Positions 17,137 through 26,531 of a stretch of DNA of 64,000 nucleotides are shown piece by piece. Source of the DNA: Pseudorhodoplanes sp049324435 (GTDB taxonomy: Bacteria; Pseudomonadota; Alphaproteobacteria; Rhizobiales; Xanthobacteraceae). The stretch spans positions 1 through 64,000 of the forward strand of contig JBMOOQ010000003.1 of NCBI GenBank assembly GCA_049324435.1, written 5' to 3'. A program made the position numbers and the translations under genes. The first letter of the stretch is position 1, and each line of letters opens with the position of its first letter. The notes below the pieces were generated by a model. The model worked only from the letters and a program-made list of their open reading frames with translations. It was not told the origin of the DNA and did no database searches.

Positions 17137-18374
17137 GACGGTGCCTTCGTCCCCGGCGATTGCGCCAGCACGACCCCGCCGGCGGTACCGACGCCGAAGA
17201 GATAGACCCACCCCTGCACGAAATCGAACAGATGGTTATTAAACAAACAGCCGATGAAGTTTTGCGCAACGATCGCAAGCCCGACCCAGGCGACCAGGCT
17301 GGATCCGCGCAGAAACAGCGCGCCATGCGCCGCCCACATGGCAACGAGCAGCAATATGCCCACAACACCAAGCTGAATTCCGACGGTGAATGACTGATTA
17401 TGCGGATTTACGGTCGGCCTCTTGCCTTCCGCAACCGCCGCACGCGACAGCATCTCGCGCAGCGAACCGGTGCCGTGTCCGATGACGGGGGCCGATTCCA
17501 TGACTGCCAGCGACTGGCGCCAATAATCGACGCGCTGTCCCGCAGACGTTTCCGCGCGATTGGGCTGATGGGTCTCAACCTCGACAATAATCCCGATCAG
17601 CCGCTGCTGCACACGCACCGACGAGACCCAGATAATCGCACTCAATACTGCGATCGCCGCAAGAAAAGCGAACATCGTCCTCAATCGGCATTGCGTGACG
17701 GCGAACAGAATAAGCAGAATCGGAACCGTCACCAGTGCGGTGCGGCTTGGCGCAACGAATGTCACATTGATGATGAAGAGAGCTGCGAGCGAAATCGCGC
17801 CAAGAAGGACCAGCGTCCGGCGCTCGGCCCATGCAGCGAGTGCAACATAGACCAGTCCGGCAGCGCAAAGGATGAACTCGCCGCTCTGCGAAATGTAGTC
17901 GCGCACCGGGACGCCGTAGCTTTTGAAGCGCCAGGGGAATTTTTCGCCGATTGCAATGCCGGCAAACGACACTACCATCAGCAACGCACAGGACGCCAGA
18001 AAGGCACCGAATGCCCAGCGCCATCGCTCGGAGTTGCGATACTGCACAAAAAGCAGCGGCAGAAGGAGAAAACGCGCAAAGGGCTCGAACGCGTCCAGCC
18101 GTTGCCTCCACGGCACCTCCGCCCAGAGCATCCCGATGGCCGCGAAAACCACCAGTGCGGCCGGAATAAACGCCGCGGGACGACGCATCACCTCGCGCAA
18201 TTCCTCCGGCCGGCTGGTCGGCAACAGCGCGATCAACCACACCACAATCGCGATAGTCGAGATCGAGGTCGACCACGGGATCGTGGCCGCAACCACCGCC
18301 GCAAGGACATCGGCCGCGTTACGCCATTGCACACGGTCGAAGCGGCCCATGCCTCGTTCGACGGTAACCGTCAT
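17133..18374 (-). CDS. waaL: O-antigen ligase (WaaL family)
   Basis: The 413-residue protein has about ten to twelve hydrophobic segments and a large loop near residues 285-345 with RQSLAVMESAPVIGHGTGSL and NPHNQSFTVGIQLG. That loop, with an essential histidine, is the mark of Wzy/WaaL-type enzymes. The ligase moves the finished O-chain from undecaprenyl diphosphate to lipid A-core on the periplasmic face. Placement among core glycosyltransferases supports ligase over polymerase, though sequence alone does not exclude Wzy. It overlaps both neighbours by four bases (ATGA and GTGA). Confidence 0.82.
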   Translation of the reverse strand: MTVTVERGMGRFDRVQWRNAADVLAAVVAATIPWSTSISTIAIVVWLIALLPTSRPEELREVMRRPAAFIPAALVVFAAIGMLWAEVPWRQRLDAFEPFARFLLLPLLFVQYRNSERWRWAFGAFLASCALLMVVSFAGIAIGEKFPWRFKSYGVPVRDYISQSGEFILCAAGLVYVALAAWAERRTLVLLGAISLAALFIINVTFVAPSRTALVTVPILLILFAVTQCRLRTMFAFLAAIAVLSAIIWVSSVRVQQRLIGIIVEVETHQPNRAETSAGQRVDYWRQSLAVMESAPVIGHGTGSLREMLSRAAVAEGKRPTVNPHNQSFTVGIQLGVVGILLLVAMWAAHGALFLRGSSLVAWVGLAIVAQNFIGCLFNNHLFDFVQGWVYLFGVGTAGGVVLAQSPGTKAPS

Positions 18375-19222
18375 GCCGGAACTCGCTGAATTAAACCGGG
18401 TTGCTCCTTAGACATGGCCGACAGACCGCGCACTGCGGTGATCCGTCCTCCGGAGCGAACCTCGTCAAGCTTTCTGTCGTTGTCGGGAAGCCACGAGCGG
18501 TCGGCAGCCGGATGCCATAGATGCAAAACGCCCGTCGCAAAGAAGCCATCCTTGCGCCGAACGCCTGCATGCAGAAGGCGTATCAGGAGGTCGGAGTCTT
18601 CCCGCCCCCATCCCTCATAAGCGCAGTCAAAGCCATCCACCCGGTCAAGATCGTGTCTCCAGATGCCGAGATTGCAGGATCGAGCCCCGCGCCAGGCCCG
18701 AAAGCGCAACTTGCGCAACGGACCAAGCGGCAGACGCATCAACGGGACGGTGCGATTGATGCCGCCGCGGCCACGCTCTCGCGCCCAATCGCGATAGCGC
18801 CAATGCTCCGGATCGAGCTTGTCGCGCAGCACGGTCTGCGTTAGCGCCTCGGACATTAGAATCCGGTTGCCGGTTACGAACCAGCCCCGCTGTGCAAGTC
18901 TGCGATGTGTCGCGACAAAATTTGGCCTCGCGATACAGTCGCCATCCAGAAAAATGCAGTAGGTGCCGGAACTCGCAAGGATCGCCCGGTTTCGGATTTC
19001 GGCGGCACGAAACCCGCGATGTTCCTGCCACACGTGTTTCAGCGGGCGACCGAATTTCGGAGTCCAGTCCGCGATCAGATTTGCCGTGGCCGGCCCCGAT
19101 CCGTCATCCGCCACAATCACTTCGAAGTCGCGATCAGTCTGATCCGCAAGAGATCGCAACACTGCGTCGAGCGCATCCTCGCGATTCCATGTCGTGACGA
19201 TAATCGAGATCAGGTCAGCCAT
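18371..19222 (-). CDS. Glycosyltransferase family 2 with galactosyltransferase-type C-terminus
   Basis: The 283-residue product opens LISIIVTTWNREDALDAVLR and has DDGSGP and the metal-binding DGD (CIFLDGDCIARP) of a GT-A fold. The C-terminal part contains FDCAYEGWGREDSDLLIRLL, the acidic ED pair typical of chondroitin-polymerase-like and galactosyltransferase-type GT2 enzymes. It lacks membrane segments and should act on LPS core in the cytoplasm. It overlaps the next gene in the operon by four bases and the gene before it by eight. Donor and linkage are unknown. Confidence 0.85.
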   Translation of the reverse strand: MADLISIIVTTWNREDALDAVLRSLADQTDRDFEVIVADDGSGPATANLIADWTPKFGRPLKHVWQEHRGFRAAEIRNRAILASSGTYCIFLDGDCIARPNFVATHRRLAQRGWFVTGNRILMSEALTQTVLRDKLDPEHWRYRDWARERGRGGINRTVPLMRLPLGPLRKLRFRAWRGARSCNLGIWRHDLDRVDGFDCAYEGWGREDSDLLIRLLHAGVRRKDGFFATGVLHLWHPAADRSWLPDNDRKLDEVRSGGRITAVRGLSAMSKEQPGLIQRVPA

Positions 19223-19970
19223 GGCCCCGCCCCTTCAGCCATGCCTTCATGTAGCGGTAATAGGTCCCTTCGGCATTCGCCACCGCAAGCAGGAAGCCCT
19301 CCCGGCCATCGAGAAATCCAAGGCGAATAAAATAGGTTTGGATGAACGTCCACCAGCCGCGCGCGATCCCGGTGAAGAACGAGACCGGGCGCCCGGACTT
19401 CACGATCATTTCGGCGCGTGCTGTCGAATAGCGATCCATGCGCGACAGCGAATCCTCGAGCCGCAATACAGGGTGATGCGTAAGAGGTTCCTTGAGTCTC
19501 CCAATCTGGCCTTCACAAATCACACGCTCATGAACAAGGTCGTCGGAGAATCGCGCGCGTCCACGCTTGAACAATCGCAGCACATAATCCGGATACCAGC
19601 CGGAGTGCCGCATTGGCCGGCCGCAGAAGGTGGAGAGCCGCGGCATCTCGTAGGCGTCGGCCAGACCTTCGGTGACCGCACGCCGGATTTCGGCGGCGAG
19701 TTCAGGGCTCACGCGCTCGTCGGCGTCAACCGACAACACCCAGTCGCCGCCTGCAAGAGAAAGCGCAAAGTTTTTCTGGGGTCCAAAGCCACGCCAGTCT
19801 TCCGCAACGGCGACGGTTGCACCCTTCGCCTGCGCGAGGCTCACTGTATCGTCCTCGCTGCCGCCATCGACCACGATGCGCTGATCGCAGAACGCCAGAC
19901 TGTCGAGACACGCCTCGATATTGCGCGCCTCGTTCTTGGCGATCACAATGGCGGACAGCCGCAAAGTCAT
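19215..19970 (-). CDS. LPS core glycosyltransferase, WaaE/KdtX-like (GT2)
   Basis: The 251-residue protein begins LSAIVIAKNEARNIEACLDS and has VVDGGSEDDT, DWRGFGPQKNFAL and VLSVDADERVSPEL, then SGWYPDYVLRLFKRG. This set of motifs is characteristic of WaaE/KdtX-type beta-1,4-glucosyltransferases, which decorate an inner-core heptose. The C-terminal region has an amphipathic stretch (ARGWWTFIQTYFIRLGF) that may touch the membrane. It overlaps the FkbM gene by four bases. Sugar specificity is inferred from the subfamily only. Confidence 0.85.
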   Translation of the reverse strand: MTLRLSAIVIAKNEARNIEACLDSLAFCDQRIVVDGGSEDDTVSLAQAKGATVAVAEDWRGFGPQKNFALSLAGGDWVLSVDADERVSPELAAEIRRAVTEGLADAYEMPRLSTFCGRPMRHSGWYPDYVLRLFKRGRARFSDDLVHERVICEGQIGRLKEPLTHHPVLRLEDSLSRMDRYSTARAEMIVKSGRPVSFFTGIARGWWTFIQTYFIRLGFLDGREGFLLAVANAEGTYYRYMKAWLKGRGHG

Positions 19971-20707
19971 CGCGAGACATCCCGATGCCTGAATCGAATG
20001 CGGTCTCGCAACCGCCGCCGTGCATCCCGAAACATCCGAAACGGCAGCGCGAGATAATATTTGCGCAAAATCTGCCAGCGCCCAAGCAGATCCATCGGTG
20101 GCGCCTCATCGCGCGGCACATACCATCCGTTGAGCCCGGTCCGCCGCATCAACGCATAGCCCGCCCGGACCATGAAGTTGTGCTTGTCGAGATTGCTGAC
20201 ATGGTCCTCCAGCAGCACCAGCCGCGGCTTCCAACGCGCGAAGTCGAAGCCGCTCAGCACTTCGAGTTCATGGCCTTCGACATCGACCGACATCAGATCG
20301 ATCGGCACTTGTGCCTTGCCTTCACTCAGAACGTCGTCAAGCGTGCGAACCGTCACATCGATCACGCGGTCGGCACGCATGCCAGTGACCGCGAGATTGG
20401 GGTCAAACGATGAAAACGGTCCGGCAACATGGAGTCGCATCATCTGACCGGCCCGGTCTGGCGATGAGCACGCAACCTCGAAAACCTGCGCGGTGCGCTG
20501 ACGCCGAAGCTCCGCTGCAAGATCGGGCAGAGGCTCAACCAGAATTCCGGTCCAGCCGGCCTGTTCTAGATGCCAGGATTGCGAATCCTTTTGCGGATCG
20601 TTGGCGCCGACTTCGACAAAAAAGCCGCGAGGACGGTCGCGAAAGAATTCGCGCACGAGTGACGCTTCAACTTCAGGCTTGAATACGGCGGGCACGGCGC
20701 GCTCCAT
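19967..20707 (-). CDS. FkbM family methyltransferase
   Basis: The 246-residue product has the FkbM pattern: GFFVEVGANDPQKDSQSWHL near residue 30, a SAM-binding loop followed by GILVEPLPDLA, and IDLMSVDVEGHELEVLSGFD near residue 140. These enzymes methylate hydroxyl groups of sugars or other small molecules using SAM. Its place between hldE and two core glycosyltransferases, with a four-base overlap downstream, suggests O-methylation of a core or O-chain sugar. O-methylated sugars are common in rhizobial LPS. The substrate is not known. Confidence 0.87.
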   Translation of the reverse strand: MERAVPAVFKPEVEASLVREFFRDRPRGFFVEVGANDPQKDSQSWHLEQAGWTGILVEPLPDLAAELRRQRTAQVFEVACSSPDRAGQMMRLHVAGPFSSFDPNLAVTGMRADRVIDVTVRTLDDVLSEGKAQVPIDLMSVDVEGHELEVLSGFDFARWKPRLVLLEDHVSNLDKHNFMVRAGYALMRRTGLNGWYVPRDEAPPMDLLGRWQILRKYYLALPFRMFRDARRRLRDRIRFRHRDVSR

Positions 20708-20716
20708 CCGGCGGCG

Positions 20717-22192
20717 TCAGCTTTTCGCCGTCGAGCGGGAGCGCCGGACGATGTCCGTCGTCGAATGGCCCGGCAGCAGTCCGACCAGCACGACCTCCCC
20801 GCCATAGGACTCGACGATGTCGTGCCCGACGACCTGCTCGCGCGTATAGTCGGCGCCCTTGATCAGCACACTCGGACGCACACGCTCGATCAGACTGCGC
20901 GGCGTGTCTTCCTCGAACACAACGACCAGATCGACTGCTTCCAATGCAGCCAGGACCTCCGCGCGTGCCTGTACCGTCTGCACCGGACGCTCCGGCCCTT
21001 TGAGCCGTGACACCGATGCATCGCTGTTGAGACCGAGTACCAGGCGATCGCAAGCGGCGCGCGCCTGCGCCAACAGCTTCACGTGTCCGGGATGCAGAAT
21101 GTCGAAACATCCGTTCGTAAAGCCGATCCGAAGCCCCTGCTTGCGCCACACATCCAGCCGCGGATCGAGGTCCTGCCAGTCGTAGAGAATCTTGTCTTCG
21201 GCCGCGAGAGTCGCCGACGGCAGAATCCGGTGGCGCAGTTCGCCGATCGATACCGTCGCGGTACCGCGCTTGCCGACGACCACCGCCGCTGCAGCATTGG
21301 CCGCGCGCATCGCCGACTCGTAGTCCGCTTTCAGGCCGAGCATCGCCGCGATTACTGCAACCACCGTGTCACCGGCGCCCGACACATCGCTGATCTTGAC
21401 GGCATAGGCCGGGACATGAACGGGCGCCGCACCGCGCGCAACCAGCGTCATGCCGTCATCGCTGCGCGTCACCAGTACCGCCTCGCAACCGAGAGCATCC
21501 CGCAATTCACCAGCTGCGGCGGCCACCTCCGCATCGCTTTTCGCGTCGCGCCGCACCGCTTCCGACAATTCCTTGCGGTTGGGGGTCAACATCGTGGCGC
21601 CGCGATAAATATTGTAGTCGTTGCCTTTCGGATCGACGATGACCGGCTTTCCCGCCGCGGCAGCACTGTCGATCAACCGGCGGATCAATCCCTGTGTTAG
21701 CACCCCCTTGGCATAATCCGACAGCACGACGACGTCGGCCTTCGGCAAGGCGGCGAGCGCGGCGTCAAGCAGGGCCCTTTCAGTCTTGGCGTCCGCAGGG
21801 CGCGCCTGCTCCCAGTCGGCCCGCAACATATGCGTTGCGTAATGTTCCGATACGAAACGCACCTTGCGGGTCGTCGGACGGGAGCCATCGACGACCAGCG
21901 ACGCGGTGATGTGCGGCTCGGCAGCCAGCGCCGCCTTCAGCGTGCGGCCGGCATCGTCCTCACCGACAAGACCTACAAAGATGCAATGTGCGCCGAGGCT
22001 CGCAATATTGCGTGCAACGTTGCCCGCGCCGCCGATGACCATCTCGCTGCGCTTGACCGCAATGACCGGCGCAGGCGCTTCCGGCGAGATCCGCGCGACC
22101 TCGCCGTAAACGAAATCGTCCAGCATCAGATCGCCAACGCACAGCACCGTGACGCCGGATAGCCGCGGCAGGTTCTGGTCGAAATCGAACAT
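20717..22192 (-). CDS. hldE: Bifunctional heptose-7-phosphate kinase / heptose-1-phosphate adenylyltransferase
   Basis: The 491-residue protein fuses two domains. Residues about 10-320 form a ribokinase-type kinase with VLCVGDLMLDDFVYGEVARI, IGGAGNVARNIASLGA and the catalytic region DVSGAGDTVV. Residues about 350-490 form a nucleotidyltransferase with FTNGCFDILHPGHVKLL (HxGH motif) and LIKGADYTREQVVG. The enzyme phosphorylates heptose 7-phosphate at C1 and, after GmhB removes the 7-phosphate, attaches AMP to give ADP-heptose. Length matches HldE. Its ATG overlaps the hldD stop (TGATG). Confidence 0.96.
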   Translation of the reverse strand: MFDFDQNLPRLSGVTVLCVGDLMLDDFVYGEVARISPEAPAPVIAVKRSEMVIGGAGNVARNIASLGAHCIFVGLVGEDDAGRTLKAALAAEPHITASLVVDGSRPTTRKVRFVSEHYATHMLRADWEQARPADAKTERALLDAALAALPKADVVVLSDYAKGVLTQGLIRRLIDSAAAAGKPVIVDPKGNDYNIYRGATMLTPNRKELSEAVRRDAKSDAEVAAAAGELRDALGCEAVLVTRSDDGMTLVARGAAPVHVPAYAVKISDVSGAGDTVVAVIAAMLGLKADYESAMRAANAAAAVVVGKRGTATVSIGELRHRILPSATLAAEDKILYDWQDLDPRLDVWRKQGLRIGFTNGCFDILHPGHVKLLAQARAACDRLVLGLNSDASVSRLKGPERPVQTVQARAEVLAALEAVDLVVVFEEDTPRSLIERVRPSVLIKGADYTREQVVGHDIVESYGGEVVLVGLLPGHSTTDIVRRSRSTAKS

Positions 22193-23172
22193 CAGCGATA
22201 ACGATCCTCGCGGTCGAGATACTGCGTGACGTAACGGGCGACCGCCTCTTCCAGAGGTGTGAAGCCGGCATTATAGCCCGCCGCGCGAAGCCGTCCGACC
22301 TCGCTTTGCGTGAAATACTGATATTGCCCCCGAATGGATTCGGGCATGTCGATATACTCGATCTTTGGCGGGCGCTTCAGAGCAGCGAACATCGCCTCGA
22401 TCATCTCGCGGAAACTCCGGGCCTGTCCGGTCCCGACATTGAAGAGCCCTGACACCCGCGGCGTGTCGAGCAGCCAGCGTACCACCGCGACCACATCGTC
22501 GACGTAGATGAAGTCGCGCCGCTGATCGCCGTCGGCGATCCCTTCCTTGTGCGACTTGAACAATTTCACGGTCTGCCCGGCCTTGGCCTCGTCGAAGATG
22601 CGCGCCAGCACGCTCGCCATCTTGCCCTTGTGATACTCGTTGGGCCCGAACACATTGAAGAATTTCAGGCCTGCCCATTGCGGCGGCAGCGTCTCGCCAC
22701 GCAATTTCCGCGCGACCAGCGCCTGATCGAAAAGGTGTTTGCTCCAGCCATAGAGGTTCATCGGCCGCAATGATTGCAGATGTTCTGGCCGATCATCGTC
22801 GGAAAAGCCGTGCTCGCCGTTGCCGTAGGTGGCCGCCGACGAGGCGTAAATGAATGGAGTGCGCGTTCTGGTGCACCAGTCGAGCAGCGTCAGCGACAGC
22901 CGGAAGTTCGCATTCATGATCTGATCGCCGTCGGTGGCCGTGGTGTCTGAGATCGCGCCCATATGGATCACGGCGTCGAGCTTGCGGCCGTCCAGCCAGG
23001 CCGTGAGCTCGTGCGGCTGGACGAAATCCGCGATCTGGCGCTTGGCAAGGTTGCGCCAACGGCCGTCGGTGCCCAGCGTGTCGTTGACCACGACATCGGC
23101 GCGGCCCGCCTCGTTCAGGCTCGCAACGATATTCGATCCGATAAATCCGGCCCCGCCGGTCACCAAAAGCAT
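22192..23172 (-). CDS. hldD: ADP-L-glycero-D-manno-heptose 6-epimerase
   Basis: From the ATG at 23172 the product has 326 residues and begins MLLVTGGAGFIGSNIVASLN. It has the NADP loop, VIHMGAISDTTATDGD, the YxxxK pair in NLYGWSKHLFDQ and FFNVFGPNEYHKGKMASV, all characteristic of HldD. It converts ADP-D-glycero- to ADP-L-glycero-heptose, the donor for inner-core heptosyltransferases. A longer frame from 23202 adds ten residues before the glycine loop and is less likely. It is the first gene of the eight-gene leftward operon. The 174-base gap to waaF should hold divergent promoters. Confidence 0.95.
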   Translation of the reverse strand: MLLVTGGAGFIGSNIVASLNEAGRADVVVNDTLGTDGRWRNLAKRQIADFVQPHELTAWLDGRKLDAVIHMGAISDTTATDGDQIMNANFRLSLTLLDWCTRTRTPFIYASSAATYGNGEHGFSDDDRPEHLQSLRPMNLYGWSKHLFDQALVARKLRGETLPPQWAGLKFFNVFGPNEYHKGKMASVLARIFDEAKAGQTVKLFKSHKEGIADGDQRRDFIYVDDVVAVVRWLLDTPRVSGLFNVGTGQARSFREMIEAMFAALKRPPKIEYIDMPESIRGQYQYFTQSEVGRLRAAGYNAGFTPLEEAVARYVTQYLDREDRYR

Positions 23173-23346
23173 CGCTGAATGCGCTCCGCCGTCCCGGCCC
23201 AACGGCGTTCCTTTGCCTCACAAGGCGCAAGCGTGCAACTTGGGTTAAGAATTTCGGTGAATGCGGCCGGGATTCGACACCAACGCGGAAATTGCGGTAG
23301 TTGCAGAGCTGTTCACAAACTATGAATCTAAATTCAGTTCCAAGAA

Positions 23347-24414
23347 ATGAACTCAAATTCGCTCTATAAGGACGAGAGCGGCCCGGCGGACCGGCCGGAC
23401 AACGCGATTTTGATCGTGCCGTATATGTGGATCGGCGATTTCGTCCGCGTCCATTCGGCCGTACAGTTGCTGAAATTGCGGTGGCCGAACCGGCCGATCG
23501 ACCTTTTAACCAGTACACTCTGCGCGCCCATCCTCGACTACCTGCCCGGCGTGCGCAAAGGCATCGTAGCCGACCTGCCGCGCCGGAAATTGCCCTTCAC
23601 TCAATATGCAGCCCTTGCAAAGCGGCTCGCGCAGGAACGCTACAGCACGGCGCTGATCATGCCCCGGACCTGGAAAGCGGCACTCGCACCGTTCCTCGCG
23701 GGAATCCCAGAACGCACTGGATTTACAGGAGAATTTCGATTCGGCCTGATCAATGACAGGCGCACCGGCGAGCGCGGACTGGAACGCATGATCGACTGCT
23801 TCGTCGCCCTTGCCTCGCCGAAAAACGCTGCATTTCCAGAGCCTTATCCCCTGCCCCGGATCGAAGTGCCGGCTGCTGAGATCGAAAGCTGGTTGTCCCG
23901 CAATGGCTTACGCACGTCCGGCCGGCCGGTCGTCGCCATGGCGCCGGGCGCAGTCGGACCGGGCAAGGCTTGGCCGCCGCAGAATTACGCCGAATTGGCC
24001 CGGCAACTCACCGAGCAAGGGGCGGATGTCTGGGTGCTCGGCGGCCCGGCGGAGACAGCCATCGCCGCCCGGATCGTCCGGGCCGCCGGCCCAAGTGCCT
24101 ACGATCTCACGGGAAATGACCTCCGCAACGCCATCGTCGCGCTGGCCGCGGCGGACCTTGCCGTGACCAACGATTCCGGACTGATGCATATTTCCGCAGC
24201 CATCGGCACCCCGACCGTTGCGATCTTCGGGCCGACATCTCCGCGTTTGTGGGCCCCGCTCAACCCTTTGTCGGCGATCGTCGAGCCGCCCGGATCGTTC
24301 GCCAACATTAAGGACCGCAGCACCGCGGGCGTCACGGTCGACCAGGTGCTGGCCGCCGTCCGCAAGACCTTGCCCCATCCCTGTACCGGCGCGGCACCGC
24401 GTTCATGCTCATAG
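23347..24414 (+). CDS. waaF: ADP-heptose:LPS heptosyltransferase II
   Basis: The 355-residue GT9 protein has ILIVPYMWIGDFVRVHSAVQ, a WaaF-type opening. The C-terminal donor-binding region contains VAMAPGAVGPGKAWPPQNYA, DLAVTNDSGLMHISAAIGTP and AIFGPTSPRLWAPL. WaaF adds the second heptose to the LPS inner core in the cytoplasm. It is transcribed divergently from hldD, and gmhB follows 79 bases downstream, so the heptose genes are split over two facing operons. Assignment to WaaF rather than WaaC rests on the YMWIGDFV opening and on the neighbours. Confidence 0.87.
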   Translation: MNSNSLYKDESGPADRPDNAILIVPYMWIGDFVRVHSAVQLLKLRWPNRPIDLLTSTLCAPILDYLPGVRKGIVADLPRRKLPFTQYAALAKRLAQERYSTALIMPRTWKAALAPFLAGIPERTGFTGEFRFGLINDRRTGERGLERMIDCFVALASPKNAAFPEPYPLPRIEVPAAEIESWLSRNGLRTSGRPVVAMAPGAVGPGKAWPPQNYAELARQLTEQGADVWVLGGPAETAIAARIVRAAGPSAYDLTGNDLRNAIVALAAADLAVTNDSGLMHISAAIGTPTVAIFGPTSPRLWAPLNPLSAIVEPPGSFANIKDRSTAGVTVDQVLAAVRKTLPHPCTGAAPRSCS

Positions 24415-24493
24415 ACGTGCCGTTCCTCTGGCATCGAGCAGCTGCGAGCATAGGATACAGCGTCGTGAGCCCCATTCCTCGGCGGACCGATCA

Positions 24494-25012
24494 ATGACAG
24501 GCCTAAAACCGGCCGCCTTCCTCGACCGCGACGGCGTGATCAACCGCGACGACGGCTATATCGGCACGATCGATCGCTTCCATTTCATCGACGGCGCAGC
24601 CGAGGCGATCCGCCGTCTGAACGAAGCGGGCTACCTCGTCTTCGTCATCTCGAACCAGTCGGGAGTGGCGCGCGGCCTTTTCACCGAGGACGATGTCGCA
24701 CGGCTGCACGATCACATGCGCGGCGAGCTTGGGAAGCACGGCGCGCGCATCGACGACATCCGCGTCTGTCCGTTTCATCCCGATGCGCCGCTTGCCGCCT
24801 ACCGGATCGATTCCGACTGGCGCAAGCCGAAGCCCGGCATGCTGCTCGACCTGATGGAGAAATGGCCGGTGGAGAAGAGCCGCAGCTTCCTGATCGGCGA
24901 CAAGGAGAGCGATCTGCGCGCGGCGCAAGCGGTCGGTATTGCAGGGCATCTGTTTACGGGCGGCAATCTCGCGGACTTCGTGGCAATCCTGCTGAAAAGA
25001 TCCCAAGACTGA
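24494..25012 (+). CDS. gmhB: D-glycero-beta-D-manno-heptose-1,7-bisphosphate 7-phosphatase
   Basis: The 172-residue protein is a HAD phosphatase with the DxDGVIN motif (AAFLDRDGVINRDDGYIG) at the N-terminus, FVISNQSGVARGLFTEDDV, CPFHPDA and IGDKESDLRAAQAVGI. CPFHPDAP resembles the cysteine/histidine zinc loop of GmhB, though with fewer cysteines than the E. coli enzyme. It removes the C7 phosphate between the two HldE steps. The ATG at 24494 gives the family length; the longer open frame from 24218 overlaps waaF and is rejected. Confidence 0.92.
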   Translation: MTGLKPAAFLDRDGVINRDDGYIGTIDRFHFIDGAAEAIRRLNEAGYLVFVISNQSGVARGLFTEDDVARLHDHMRGELGKHGARIDDIRVCPFHPDAPLAAYRIDSDWRKPKPGMLLDLMEKWPVEKSRSFLIGDKESDLRAAQAVGIAGHLFTGGNLADFVAILLKRSQD

Positions 25013-25027
25013 CATGGAGCGTCCATC

Positions 25028-25951
25028 GTGCGCATTCTCATCATGGGGTCGGGCGGTGTCGGCGGTGTATTCGGCGCACGGCTCGCCAAGGGCGGCGCCG
25101 ATGTCACCTTTGTTGCGCGCGGCGCGCATCTCGCCGCGATGCGGAAGAACGGCCTGCGCATCGAGGGCGCCGCCCCTGTTGCGCTCCCGAACGTCAATGT
25201 GACGGACGATCCCGCCAGCATCGGTCCGGTCGACATCATCCTGTTTGCGGTCAAGCTCGGCGATACCGAAAGCGCGGCGCGCGCGCTCGTACCCTGTATC
25301 GGACCGGACACTGGCGTGATCTCGTTCCAGAACGGCGTCCAGAAGGACGACATGCTGCGGCCGATCGTCGGAGACAAGGCGCTGCTCGGCGGCGTGAGCT
25401 ATGTCTCGGCCGCGATCAAGGAGCCTGGCGTGATCGCGCAAACCGGCGCGATGCAGGGACTTGTATTCGGCGAGTTCGACGGCCGGCCCAGCAAGCGCGC
25501 CGAGGATTTCCTCGCCGCCTGTCTCGCGGGGGGAATTGATGCAAAGATCAGCCCGGACATCGTTCGGGTGATCTGGGAGAAATTCGTATTCCTCGCGGCG
25601 GTTGCCGGCACCACCACGTCAATGCGCGCGCCGATCGGCGCGATCCGCGAGCATCCGCTGACGCGGCAATTCCTTCACGACCTGATGCAGGAGATCGTCG
25701 CTGTCGGCCGGGCGCGCGGCGTGACATTCGCACCGGACTTCGTCGAAAAGCGCATGGCGTTCGCCGACACACTGCCCTCCGGCATGATCGCGTCGATGTA
25801 TCACGATCTGCAGAGCGGCAAGCCGCTGGAGCTGCCGTGGCTGAACGGAAGCGTTGTCGATCTCGGCGCAGCGTCAGGCGTGCCGACGCCGCTCAACCGC
25901 GCGGTACGCGATATTCTGATTCTGCATGCGCAGGGACAGAAAGCGACGTGA
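25028..25951 (+). CDS. 2-dehydropantoate 2-reductase family protein
   Basis: The 307-residue protein starts RILIMGSGGVGGVFGARLAK, the NADPH loop of ketopantoate reductases, and has ILFAVKLGDTESAAR, ISFQNGV and the catalytic lysine in VIWEKFVFLAAVAG. ELPWLNGSVVDLG is the C-terminal signature. The family reduces ketopantoate to pantoate for coenzyme A synthesis, but many paralogues act on other 2-keto acids. It lies 15 bases after gmhB, not in a pantothenate operon, so panE identity is likely but not sure. The GTG at 25028 has GGAG at a suitable distance and overlaps nothing upstream. Confidence 0.85.
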   Translation: MRILIMGSGGVGGVFGARLAKGGADVTFVARGAHLAAMRKNGLRIEGAAPVALPNVNVTDDPASIGPVDIILFAVKLGDTESAARALVPCIGPDTGVISFQNGVQKDDMLRPIVGDKALLGGVSYVSAAIKEPGVIAQTGAMQGLVFGEFDGRPSKRAEDFLAACLAGGIDAKISPDIVRVIWEKFVFLAAVAGTTTSMRAPIGAIREHPLTRQFLHDLMQEIVAVGRARGVTFAPDFVEKRMAFADTLPSGMIASMYHDLQSGKPLELPWLNGSVVDLGAASGVPTPLNRAVRDILILHAQGQKAT

Positions 25952-26436
25952 GCGAGCGGCGTCCCCGCATAACGCTTCCTGACGGGCGCTGGGTCTGGAA
26001 GACGCTTGCCGCGGGGCTATGCGGGATGATCGCTCATTGGCTTCTGATGGTATTCAAGGCCCAGTCGGGATTGCTGCCAACTTTCAATCCTTACGCCTTG
26101 CTTCAGGCGATGCTGGCCCGGATGACGGGCGAAGATATCAACCCCGGGGTCCTCTGGCTGCTCTCGTTCTTCAACGGCTTCGTCGTTATCAGCTTCGTGT
26201 TCAGGCTCGTTTACCGTTTGCTCCCCAGCAGCAACGGCGCGATCAAGGGCTTTGTCTATGGCTTTCTCGGATGGGCAATGATGGGGCTGATCTTCTTCCC
26301 CATGCTCGGCCTCGGCCTATTCGCGCTCGATGCCGGACTTGGCACCGCCCCTGCGTTGTTCTCATTTGCAATGGTCCAGACCTACAGCGTGGTCATGGGA
26401 ATGGTTTATAGCGCGCTGGACGCACGGTTCCGCTAA
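25948..26436 (+). CDS. Small polytopic membrane protein, unknown function
   Basis: A GTG at 25948 overlaps the reductase stop as GTGA and gives 162 residues. Four hydrophobic segments are visible (GLCGMIAHWLLMVF, WLLSFFNGFVVISFVFRLVY, GFVYGFLGWAMMGLIFFPML and ALFSFAMVQTYSVVMGMVYS). This resembles DUF6789-like proteins of unknown function, but I do not assign it firmly. A start at 25837 would lie inside the reductase gene. The overlap implies co-translation with the reductase, though no functional link is apparent. Confidence 0.75.
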   Translation: MSERRPRITLPDGRWVWKTLAAGLCGMIAHWLLMVFKAQSGLLPTFNPYALLQAMLARMTGEDINPGVLWLLSFFNGFVVISFVFRLVYRLLPSSNGAIKGFVYGFLGWAMMGLIFFPMLGLGLFALDAGLGTAPALFSFAMVQTYSVVMGMVYSALDARFR

Positions 26437-26531
26437 GCAGGCGGCCAGACCGCAAGGCCTGTTCAGTAAGCTCTACCGAAAGCGAGATCCGGTCCGGCAA
26501 TCGACAACGATCCTGCGAATGCCCCTCGGAC

